Shown here in pieces: positions 29,895-37,854 of a stretch of 64,000 nt of DNA. The first letter of the stretch is position 1; each line of letters opens with the position of its first letter. The position numbers and the translations under genes are program-made. Below the pieces are notes generated by a model. The model saw only the letters and a list, made by a program, of their open reading frames with translations, searched no databases and was not told the origin of the DNA. Origin of the DNA: Candidatus Thorarchaeota archaeon (GTDB taxonomy: Archaea > Asgardarchaeota > Thorarchaeia > Thorarchaeales > Thorarchaeaceae); contig PRDJ01000041.1 in the NCBI GenBank assembly GCA_003345555.1, positions 1 to 64,000 of the forward strand, written 5' to 3'.

Positions 29895-30919
29895 CCCTTC
29901 TCCTCTCGCTGAGGCATCATCAGAATCCTGATGCCGAGAACTGTCATTATGATTCCCACCACTGTTGCTGCGATACCAGCTATCATCACACTGCCCGGTT
30001 CGGTGATATACCCACGATAGGCGAACTCACCGCCCACTGCAGCCACGATAATGCCGAGGATTGCAAGGAGTGTCCATAGCGCCCTCTGCCCTTTCGTGAT
30101 AGGAATCTCTCCGACAAGCACTCTGCCAGTGTGTCCGTCCATGGCGCACTTGAAAAGACCACCGCCGAACTTATACCGAATCAGCGCAAACGGGGCTTGA
30201 AGGTAAGTCGTACCCCGAACAGCCGTTGTTGTTCTGCAGTCGAAAAGCTCAGAAAGACCGGACTTGGCCTGAGCCCTGTGCCTGTCAGCGACTTGACCAC
30301 TGGCACTCTTCTCGTATTCATCTGCTCCTATCTCGGCATTGAGCATGGTGGGCTTTAGGTCCTTGATCTTCTCGAAATCGTATCGCACTGTGTCTTTCAA
30401 GTCAATCGCCTTGAGGTAATCTTCCAGACCGTAGAAACGGGACCCTTTCCTTGCCAACAATGGTTCATCTGTATCGGAGTGAATCTCACTTTGCACCGGC
30501 ACATAACCGGTCTCGTACGCGGTGTAGGTTTCAGTACGAGTGTGGCCCTGCGAATCTCTCACGGTCCGTGTTCGTTGCACCGGAACCTGTACTGTCTTGT
30601 AGCCCTTGTACCAGCTATCAGCCTTCACCTTGGAAGTCCAGACGGGAACGAAGATCAGATTGTTCTCCACGACTTGAGCGCCTTGCACGAGAGCCTTGTT
30701 CGCCCCCTTGTGCTTCCCAAGATACGCACGAAAACCATCTGTTCGCTCTCTGTCGCCTATGGCCATTTCCATAAGGTGGTCCCCAATTGCTTTCCCTTCT
30801 ATGGTCGTCGTACTGCCACAATAGCTGCAGGTAATGACCATATCATCGGGACCAATTCGGACGTTACCATTGCAGACCGGGCACTTGAAAATGTCCGCTG
30901 CCTGTGCTTCTGTCCCCAT
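29891..30919 (-). CDS. Membrane protein with N-terminal zinc ribbon (paralogue of the adjacent gene)
   Basis: 'FKCPVCNGNVRIGPDDMVITCSYCGSTTTIEG' plus C-terminal TMs; 4-nt overlap with the downstream gene. Confidence 0.65.
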   Translation of the reverse strand: MGTEAQAADIFKCPVCNGNVRIGPDDMVITCSYCGSTTTIEGKAIGDHLMEMAIGDRERTDGFRAYLGKHKGANKALVQGAQVVENNLIFVPVWTSKVKADSWYKGYKTVQVPVQRTRTVRDSQGHTRTETYTAYETGYVPVQSEIHSDTDEPLLARKGSRFYGLEDYLKAIDLKDTVRYDFEKIKDLKPTMLNAEIGADEYEKSASGQVADRHRAQAKSGLSELFDCRTTTAVRGTTYLQAPFALIRYKFGGGLFKCAMDGHTGRVLVGEIPITKGQRALWTLLAILGIIVAAVGGEFAYRGYITEPGSVMIAGIAATVVGIIMTVLGIRILMMPQREEKG

Positions 30920-31066
30920 GTTTAGTTCTCCGCGATTTGTGAACTAGGATAACCATACGGTCATTCTCTATTATTAATTCCTATTGTATATACCCAGCGC
31001 GGATTGCCAATAGTGGGTTGGCTTTGAATCGGTGCCATCAGATGTGCACTTAGGAAATGGTAGACA

Positions 31067-32221
31067 CTACCTTCTGACTTCGTCACGGAGGCGCGCCGCA
31101 GAAAACTCATCCACTCGATCTTTCATTTCTTCTCGTGCGGCCTGATGGCGTTCCAAGAATTCAACCATCCTTGGCGCAAGTATTTGTTTGCATTCACCAC
31201 AAAGAATCGCTCCGCTTCTGCATTTCTGGTCGATGTCTGCGAGTTCTCTGTCGTCCGGCATGAAGATGAATGAGTAATACTTGAAGACCGAACACACGTC
31301 GGGATTTGCTCCAAGCCTCCTCTGCTCCTCTGCTGTGGCCCTGCCGCCTGTGAACGCGTTCATGACTTTCTTCCTAGCCAGTTTCGGTTTGTCAGTCGTA
31401 AAGATGGCCGACATTGGATCAGAAGAGGACATCTTTCCCCCTTCACCCAAGCCTGGGACAAATTTGTTCTGGATAGACGCGGGCTTGTAGTATCCCAGCT
31501 TGTCTGCAACATCGCGAGTGACTCTCCAATGCGGGTCTTGGTCTATCGCACAAGGAATGAGACAGGGAACGTTCTTGCCAACAATCCAAGAATGCAGAAA
31601 CGCCGGCACAGCTTGAAGAGCTGGATACCAGATACCTCCGATATTCATGGAGTTCTCAAAGCCGTAGACTGCCTTTGCAGTGGAGAACGTCACTTTCTTG
31701 GCAACCTGAACACCAAGCTCGTATAGCAGGTCAATGTGTTTGATGTCATCAATCAGGAACGTCGTTTCAGGTTCAAATCCTAAGGCCAGAAGATCCAAGG
31801 AGTTCTCGTAGGTATAATGACGGACCTCCTCGATTGTCATGCACTCCTCAAAGAAGAATTTCTCATCATTGGTCAGCTGGAAGTACAGGCGCGTCTTGAA
31901 ACGGTCCTTCAACCATTTGGTGAACATCCAAGGTATGAGGTGACCAATGTGGACTTGGCCGCTAGGTCCTCTGCCTGTGTAGATGAAAAACGGGTGGCCT
32001 TTTGCATATTCGTCCAGTAACCAGTCAAGGTCTCTATGTGAGAAGAACAGACCTCTTTCGAGAAGGAAATGCTTCTCGCCCGCGGCCTTGTAGATTCGCT
32101 CTCTTAGCCTCTGGTCGATCCTTTGCGTGCCAAACAACTCGATTAGACGATCATAGTCAATCTTGCCTCTGACTTCCCAAGGGGTAACGACCATCTCTTC
32201 ATCCTTGTCGGCCATGAACAT
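31067..32221 (-). CDS. trpS: Tryptophanyl-tRNA synthetase
   Basis: 'FIYTGRGPSGQVHIGHLIPWMFTKWL', 'ALQAVPAFLHSW', 'CAIDQDPHWRVTRDVA', 'GGKMSSSDPMSAIFTTD'. Confidence 0.95.
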   Translation of the reverse strand: MFMADKDEEMVVTPWEVRGKIDYDRLIELFGTQRIDQRLRERIYKAAGEKHFLLERGLFFSHRDLDWLLDEYAKGHPFFIYTGRGPSGQVHIGHLIPWMFTKWLKDRFKTRLYFQLTNDEKFFFEECMTIEEVRHYTYENSLDLLALGFEPETTFLIDDIKHIDLLYELGVQVAKKVTFSTAKAVYGFENSMNIGGIWYPALQAVPAFLHSWIVGKNVPCLIPCAIDQDPHWRVTRDVADKLGYYKPASIQNKFVPGLGEGGKMSSSDPMSAIFTTDKPKLARKKVMNAFTGGRATAEEQRRLGANPDVCSVFKYYSFIFMPDDRELADIDQKCRSGAILCGECKQILAPRMVEFLERHQAAREEMKDRVDEFSAARLRDEVRR

Positions 32222-32309
32222 TTCCTCGCTGGCGCATCAGATTCGCTGGAGTTGTCTATGACCGATTGTCATGGCAATTAAGCGTGATGGTTCCAAAAAA
32301 TGTCGACTC

Positions 32310-33113
32310 TCAAAAAGTGACATTCTTGTAGGCATCCGGTACCCTGATTCCAGTCTTTCCTTGGAATATCTCTCGAAGAAGCTCGTAGTGCTCGTCCAAG
32401 TCCTTCAATAGCTTCTCCAACGCATGCGGCTCGATGTTCGGTTCAGCAGTCCAGATAGTAAGGTAGTTACTGATGATACCTACGTCAGCCGCGCCTTCTT
32501 CCAAGTCATTGTAGATAGTGATCTTCACCAGAAACTCTGCTTCGAACATATTGAGTATGTCATGCACACTCATTACTATGAGATCCAGAAAACCAATGAG
32601 GTCCTCGAGCTCCGGCGACTCTTCGGCATTGCTTCTCAATGATTCGGCGAAGGTCTGAATGCTCGATACTTTCTGTCGAAGGGTCTCGAACATTTTCATC
32701 AGCTTAGTGAACTCCCTGATCGATGCCTCGAGAGAGGGCACAAGCTTATCGAACAGGGTGACCAAGAGCTTGCCCCGAGCATTTTCCCTGATGTCCTTGA
32801 AGCCATCCAATTTGCCCATTGGACCATCTAGGTGCTCGACTTGAACAAGAGTGTTGGTGACTGCCTGAATGGATTTGACTGAGTTTCTCTGTATCTTGGA
32901 CCAGCGCTCGACAAATGAGTCGATGCCCTCGCGAAGGTCCTCCAGAACTTCGAACTCTTGAGTCAAGTCCGTTCCCTCTAGTGAGAACTTCGCTTGACGA
33001 CTTATAACCTCTCCTGCGAGGACATGAAAACGTGGAAGCGTTAAAGGCGAACATTCGTCGTTTCGACGTTCCAAGCGAACCTGCGTGAGTACGCTCATCG
33101 AATCGGTTATCAT
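32310..33113 (-). CDS. Hypothetical predominantly helical protein
   Basis: 267 aa ORF with heptad-like content and no recognised motif; immediately downstream of the HTH-CBS gene on the same strand. Confidence 0.5.
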   Translation of the reverse strand: MITDSMSVLTQVRLERRNDECSPLTLPRFHVLAGEVISRQAKFSLEGTDLTQEFEVLEDLREGIDSFVERWSKIQRNSVKSIQAVTNTLVQVEHLDGPMGKLDGFKDIRENARGKLLVTLFDKLVPSLEASIREFTKLMKMFETLRQKVSSIQTFAESLRSNAEESPELEDLIGFLDLIVMSVHDILNMFEAEFLVKITIYNDLEEGAADVGIISNYLTIWTAEPNIEPHALEKLLKDLDEHYELLREIFQGKTGIRVPDAYKNVTF

Positions 33114-33128
33114 CTGTGCGTTCGGAAT

Positions 33129-33680
33129 TCAGTGCGCAGACTTCATGGCATCAGCTCTCGTGACGACACCGATGAGACGTCCTTGCTTCTGAACAAGTAC
33201 AGCCTGAAAAGATTCGAACAGGGGCAGAATGAAGCTCAGAGGTGTGCTCTCGTCGAACATTGGGGGAGCAATAGGATCCATGATTGCTTGTACCGAAACT
33301 TGTGCAAGATTGCGTCGTAGATTCCGGACGATGCCAAGTTCGGTGATGATGCCAATGACCCGTCCACTCCTGACCACGGGTAGCTGAGAAAATGCACGTT
33401 CCTGCATAATCAGAACAACACTCGAAACTGAATCACGTGCGTCCACAGTCGTGGGATCAGCGGTCATGACATCACCCAGAACCGGACCGGAATGCTCGCT
33501 GAGAACCTCAAGTATCTTGTTCGCTACGGAGAGCTTCGGGTCGAGAGTGCCAGACTCGATTCGCGCTACGTAGGATTGCGATACACCCACGGCATGCGCC
33601 AGCTCTCCCTGAGTCATCCCCGCTTGCCGCCTCAATGCCGTCACGAGTTCAGGTGTGAGTATCAAGATGGTCATCTCCAA
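33129..33680 (-). CDS. XRE-type HTH transcriptional regulator with two CBS domains
   Basis: 'VTALRRQAGMTQGELAHAVGVSQSYVARIESGTLDPKLSVANKIL' followed by CBS repeats 'DVMTADPTTVDARDSVSSVVLIMQERAFSQLPVVRSGRVIGIIT'. Confidence 0.92.
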   Translation of the reverse strand: MEMTILILTPELVTALRRQAGMTQGELAHAVGVSQSYVARIESGTLDPKLSVANKILEVLSEHSGPVLGDVMTADPTTVDARDSVSSVVLIMQERAFSQLPVVRSGRVIGIITELGIVRNLRRNLAQVSVQAIMDPIAPPMFDESTPLSFILPLFESFQAVLVQKQGRLIGVVTRADAMKSAH

Positions 33681-33703
33681 TTCCTAACAGTTATCTAGAA
33701 GAT

Positions 33704-33732
33704 GATAATCATTACCGGTAGTAATCACTATC
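33704..33732. promoter_or_regulatory. Imperfect inverted repeat (operator candidate)
   Basis: GATAATCATTAC-CGGTA-GTAATCACTATC; arms pair at 10 of 12 positions, in the divergent HTH-CBS / MAT intergenic region. Confidence 0.5.
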
Positions 33733-33734
33733 CA

Positions 33735-33747
33735 AAGCTATTTAAGA
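33735..33747 (+). promoter_or_regulatory. TATA/BRE-like promoter for MAT
   Basis: AAAGCTATTTAAG, about 45-50 nt upstream of ATG 33790. Confidence 0.5.
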
Positions 33748-33789
33748 AGCGCCCTCAGGGCACGATGAAAAGAAAGTGAGTTGAGCCTT

Positions 33790-34995
33790 ATGGGCCTGAA
33801 CCTAGAAGTCACGAAAGGAGAAGGTATCTGCGTTGCAGACCGAAAAGTGGAGATAGTTGAAAGGAAGGGCAAGGGCCATCCTGACACTCTCTGTGACAAG
33901 GCCGCTGAGGAGCTCTCAATACACCTCAGCGAATACTACCTGAAGGAATTCGGCAGAGTCCAGCATCATAACGTGGACAAGGTTCTGCTAGCAGGAGGTT
34001 TGTCCAATGTTCATTTTGGTGGAGGAGACGTAATCGAACCGATATACATCCTGATGAGCGGCCGCGCTGTTGATGTCATCGGGAGAGACTACACCCGTCA
34101 GGTTCCAGTGGGAAAATTCGCAGTGGAACACACGCGCGAATGGATGAGCAAGGACTTGCCTCATCTTGATGTGAACTCTGATGTCATCATCGACTACAAG
34201 ATACGTGCGGGTAGCACTGATCTTGTCGGTAACTTCGACGCGGGAGTGGAAATCCCGAGGTCAAACGACACGAGCTTTGGCGTCGCCTATGCGCCGATGT
34301 CAGCAACAGAGAAACTTGTTCTGGAATCTGAGCACCTCTTGAACTCCCCAGCGGTTAAGAAGAAGTGGCCCCAAATCGGCGAGGACATTAAGGTCATGGG
34401 TACGCGCGTAGGCAAGAAGATCCACTTGCAGGTTGCTGTTGCTGTAATTTCAACAGAGACAAGAGACGCAGACGAGTACGCCAACGTGATGCAGACTGTG
34501 AAGGATCTATTGATTGACCAGGCCGTCAAAATCACGGACATGCCCGTGACTGTTGCAGTCAACACCGCAGACGATCCATCCAAAGGTCTGTTTTACCTAA
34601 CTGTGACTGGCACATCAGCCGAGCACGGCGATGATGGCCAAGTCGGCCGTGGCAACAGAGCCAATGGTCTAATCACTCCATACAGACCGATGACGCTTGA
34701 AGCTGCAGCGGGCAAGAATCCCATATCACATGTTGGAAAGACATACAATGTGGCTGCCAGAGAAATCGTCGACCGAATAGCCGGTGAGCACCCCGAACTG
34801 AAGCAGGTCTACTGCTACGTTGTCAGTCAGATAGGAGCTCCAATAACTGAACCTCAGGCTGTAAACGTTGAGCTATATGGAAACGTCAATCTCAGCTCGG
34901 TGAAGAGTTCCGTGGAAAGCATATGCGATGAAGTCATTGCCAAGTTGCCTTATCTCTGGAAGGGATTCATCAAGCGCGAGTACCAGCTGTGGTAG
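33790..34995 (+). CDS. mat: S-adenosylmethionine synthetase (archaeal type)
   Basis: 'VERKGKGHPDTLCDKAAEELSIHLSEYY', 'VGRGNRANGLITPYRPMTLEAAAGKNPISHVGKTYN', 'NLSSVKSSVESI'. ORF opens at TTG 33781. Confidence 0.96.
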   Translation: MGLNLEVTKGEGICVADRKVEIVERKGKGHPDTLCDKAAEELSIHLSEYYLKEFGRVQHHNVDKVLLAGGLSNVHFGGGDVIEPIYILMSGRAVDVIGRDYTRQVPVGKFAVEHTREWMSKDLPHLDVNSDVIIDYKIRAGSTDLVGNFDAGVEIPRSNDTSFGVAYAPMSATEKLVLESEHLLNSPAVKKKWPQIGEDIKVMGTRVGKKIHLQVAVAVISTETRDADEYANVMQTVKDLLIDQAVKITDMPVTVAVNTADDPSKGLFYLTVTGTSAEHGDDGQVGRGNRANGLITPYRPMTLEAAAGKNPISHVGKTYNVAAREIVDRIAGEHPELKQVYCYVVSQIGAPITEPQAVNVELYGNVNLSSVKSSVESICDEVIAKLPYLWKGFIKREYQLW

Positions 34996-35019
34996 GCTAT
35001 TGGATTAGTCTTCTTGTGA

Positions 35020-35037
35020 GGCATCCTTACGGATGCC
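35020..35037 (+). terminator. Stem-loop downstream of mat
   Basis: GGCATCC-TTAC-GGATGCC perfect 7 bp stem, 25 nt after the stop, then a pyrimidine-rich tract. Confidence 0.5.
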
Positions 35038-35111
35038 CCTTCCCACCTTCCCAGCATCGACTCGGCATCCAAACGCCGAATGTGAAGCCGAGCGGACACG
35101 AGCGTGAGATT

Positions 35112-35120
35112 CTTTTTAAG
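35112..35120 (+). promoter_or_regulatory. TATA-box-like element
   Basis: CTTTTTAAG, about 26-34 nt upstream of the hairpin at 35146. Confidence 0.45.
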
Positions 35121-35145
35121 GGTAGGCGGCCACAGGATTAGCAGG

Positions 35146-35179
35146 TCAACCCCGGTCCTGTGCCAAACAGGGGGGTTGA
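35146..35179 (+). promoter_or_regulatory. Hairpin in the predicted 5' leader
   Basis: TCAACCCC[GGT]CCTG-TGCCAAA-CAGGGGGGTTGA: 12 bp paired with one 3-nt bulge; GGAG SD at 35191 and TTG start at 35204. Confidence 0.5.
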
Positions 35180-35203
35180 GCAACTCTCTAGGAGAAACCA
35201 CAA

Positions 35204-35764
35204 TTGGGCAAAGTAACTGATGACATTGCCAAGCGAATCAGGAAGAAAGCAGCCAAGGACATCAAGGGTGGCTTCTTCGGCAAGATTACCCACTACATCC
35301 CTGGTTGGCACGGATACCAGGAGAAGGAAGAACGCCGCGCCGCAGACAAAGTCCTTCGTGAGTTCCTCGCTGACCAGCTCCGCCTAGTCAAACAGGACCT
35401 CGAGAAGCTGCAGGGCATGATGGTGGATTACAATCTGACCAAGACGTTCGAGACCTTTGACCGAATGCTTGCTTTAACAGACAAGATCGAGTCCGCCATA
35501 CGATATGCGGACTATGGCTATTCGTCATGGGGCTCGAAGGAGAAGATTGGCTCGAAATCCCTCGATCGGATGTATGAATTCGATGCTGTCATTATTGACG
35601 ACATTGGTGCAATCAACGATGTCGCCGAGGAGTTCACAGACAAGATGAATCAAGGCAAGTTCGATGACGCATGGAATTACACCTACAGAATGTGGCAAAT
35701 CGTGCAGCGTCTTGAGGAAAAGTGGAACCAGCGCGAAGGTTTCATGAAAGGTTACCAGGAGTAG
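35204..35764 (+). CDS. Conserved hypothetical helical protein
   Basis: 186 aa; 'IPGWHGYQEKEERRAADKVLREFLADQLRLVKQDLEKL'; SD GGAG 9 nt upstream of TTG. Confidence 0.65.
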   Translation: MGKVTDDIAKRIRKKAAKDIKGGFFGKITHYIPGWHGYQEKEERRAADKVLREFLADQLRLVKQDLEKLQGMMVDYNLTKTFETFDRMLALTDKIESAIRYADYGYSSWGSKEKIGSKSLDRMYEFDAVIIDDIGAINDVAEEFTDKMNQGKFDDAWNYTYRMWQIVQRLEEKWNQREGFMKGYQE

Positions 35765-35773
35765 GAATCTTGA

Positions 35774-35806
35774 GGATTGTCACGGGATTCCTCTCCCTGA
35801 CAATCC
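35774..35806 (+). terminator. Strong intrinsic-terminator-like stem-loop
   Basis: GGATTGTCA[C]GGGA-TTCCTC-TCCCTGACAATCC (13 bp, 1-nt bulge) followed by CGTCTTCTTTTC. Confidence 0.7.
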
Positions 35807-35945
35807 CGTCTTCTTTTCAATGGATCATTGTCGTAAACAATTCACAGCTGACGTGAAGCAACATACGACCATGCTTTGCTAGTGCCGGGCATCAACTGAA
35901 TGAGAAGACTGATTACCTAGCCTGCTGACTGCAGACCCGACAACA

Positions 35946-36701
35946 ATGAGAATCACGTTGTTAGGTACTGGCACATCACTGCCGGATACCAAGCGAGTGC
36001 AGTCCGGCATCCTTGTTGAGCAAGGCGACAGGTCGTTCCTGTTCGATATAGGTTCAGGAGTACTTCACAGATTTGTCGAGACTGGAACTGACGTGAAGAC
36101 CCTCGACAGTGTCTTCATTAGCCACCTCCACGTCGACCATTCGTCAGATTTCATCGCTTTGTATCAGACGCTATGGCTTTCAGCATTTGACAAGATTCTG
36201 CATCTCTACGCCCCTCCTCCTGCTCGCGAATGGTTCCGCATGCTCAACGAAGTCATCTATCCCTACCTCAGGGGCAAGGTCAACGTTGAAGTAACAGAGC
36301 TAAAGGAGCGCGATATCGTCAAGACCGGGTTGTTGACAGTAATGTGTCGAAAGACGCAGCACGGCATCATGGACTCAAGGGCGTTCAGAGTGGAACAAGG
36401 AGGCCGCTCAGTAGTAATCTCTGGTGATACTGCCCCCTGCAAAGAAGTCATTGAACTCGCGACAGGCGCAGATATCCTCATACACGAATGCAACTGGTTG
36501 GATGGAAGACACTCGGAAGGAGTCCACACTTCGCCAAGCCAGCTGGCAGAGGTTGTCAGAAAGGCAAGACCTAAGAAGCTCATAATAGTGCATGCCTTCC
36601 CTGAAGTGGTCTTCAACATCCAGAAAGTGATATCAACCATCGGTGCGGATCAGGGAACAGAGGTCGTTCTTGGCGAGGACATGATGACAATGGTTCTCTA
36701 G
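35946..36701 (+). CDS. Metallo-beta-lactamase fold hydrolase (RNase Z-like family)
   Basis: 'LLGTGTSLPDTKRVQSGILVE', 'VFISHLHVDHSSDFIAL', 'VISGDTAPCKEVIELATGADILIHECNW'. Confidence 0.9.
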   Translation: MRITLLGTGTSLPDTKRVQSGILVEQGDRSFLFDIGSGVLHRFVETGTDVKTLDSVFISHLHVDHSSDFIALYQTLWLSAFDKILHLYAPPPAREWFRMLNEVIYPYLRGKVNVEVTELKERDIVKTGLLTVMCRKTQHGIMDSRAFRVEQGGRSVVISGDTAPCKEVIELATGADILIHECNWLDGRHSEGVHTSPSQLAEVVRKARPKKLIIVHAFPEVVFNIQKVISTIGADQGTEVVLGEDMMTMVL

Positions 36702-36875
36702 TGTGACCGAGTGAGGATGCGGTCATGTCAGGCTTTCTTTTATATACCGGACACTGCTAGCATGCTACCCGACCGACCTAAGGGCTGAAGCATGCAACCG
36801 CGAACCCTAGCATGTCAATCTTTAAAACGGATTACAGCCCAATAGGCCGCAGTACTCCAAGTTCTGGTGTAATAA

Positions 36876-37760
36876 ATGGCCGACTCAATTGAATGGACCA
36901 ATGCGAGCCCGGACGACATCGTCTGGCGCTTCCCGGACAACAGAATAAAGTGGGGCTCTTCGCTCACTGTTATGGAGAATCAGGTTGCCATCTTCTACAG
37001 AGACGGCAAGGCACTCGATTCTTTCATCGCAGGGCGCCACAAGTTGACAACAAGCAGCATGCCAGGTTTGGTAGGCTGGCTTCAGAAGAAGCTCAAGGGT
37101 GACGTCTTCGAGGCGACCTGCATCTTTGTGTCACGATCGCAGTTCCAAGGCAAGTATGGTGGCCGAGGACAAACCTCGGACCTTGCGCCTCTGATGTTTC
37201 ACGGCAACTTCTGGTTCCGAATCAAGGAACCAAAGATATTCACAAACGAGGTCGTGGGGAACCAAAACGCATTCACTACTCCAAAGGTCGACGACTACTT
37301 GCGCTCATTCATGAACGAGAAAGTCATCGATGAGTTCGCTCACTTTGACCTGCAGACAGTCTTCACCCAGCTCGATGAGACCTCCTTGAAGGTCAAGACC
37401 AACGTACGGATGGACTTCGAGCGATTGGGATTGGAACTCGTGGACCTCAAGTTCGAGGGAATCGACACGACCGATCAGTACCGTGAGAGGCTCTTCTGGC
37501 TTAAGACGGGCAAGGTTGAAGGTGCTCATCTGGCTGGAATGGAGACAATGAAGAGCGCTGCAGAGTCGCTGGGCAAGAGCCCGGGTGCCGGCTTTGGCGC
37601 AGGAATGGGCTTCATGGGTGCAGTCAGCGGTACAGTAGCTGGGCCACAGACTGGCACAGCAGCACGCACAGCGCCAGCGGGAACCAAGTTCTGTCCTAAC
37701 TGTGGAGCAGAACTAAAGGGCGGCAAGTTCTGTCCCGAATGCGGGCAGAAGGTTAGTTAG
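36876..37760 (+). CDS. SPFH/Band-7-like protein with C-terminal double zinc ribbon
   Basis: 'VWRFPDNRIKWGSSLTVMENQVAIFYRDGKALDSFIAGRHKLTT..'; C-terminus 'TKFCPNCGAELKGGKFCPECGQKVS'. Confidence 0.88.
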   Translation: MADSIEWTNASPDDIVWRFPDNRIKWGSSLTVMENQVAIFYRDGKALDSFIAGRHKLTTSSMPGLVGWLQKKLKGDVFEATCIFVSRSQFQGKYGGRGQTSDLAPLMFHGNFWFRIKEPKIFTNEVVGNQNAFTTPKVDDYLRSFMNEKVIDEFAHFDLQTVFTQLDETSLKVKTNVRMDFERLGLELVDLKFEGIDTTDQYRERLFWLKTGKVEGAHLAGMETMKSAAESLGKSPGAGFGAGMGFMGAVSGTVAGPQTGTAARTAPAGTKFCPNCGAELKGGKFCPECGQKVS

Positions 37761-37776
37761 TATAGTTCCTAGGGCA

Positions 37777-37820
37777 GGACCTACTCGGTCCCCCCTTCTC
37801 CTTCTTTCTTTTCTGCTGTA
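37777..37820 (+). terminator. Stem-loop plus pyrimidine tract
   Basis: GGACC-TACTC-GGTCC followed by CCCCTTCTCCTTCTTTCTTTTCTG. Confidence 0.55.
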
Positions 37821-37854
37821 TCTTCTGGATTAGTCCTATGCATAGGCTGCTAGA

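Noticed and set aside
31771-31780. GTTCAAATCC, resembling a tRNA T-loop
   Set aside because: Lies inside the TrpRS coding sequence; no matching acceptor, D or anticodon arms around it.
33751-33763. GCCCT-C-AGGGC small palindrome after the mat TATA box
   Set aside because: Only 5-bp arms with a 1-nt centre; too small to distinguish from chance next to a much better dyad upstream.
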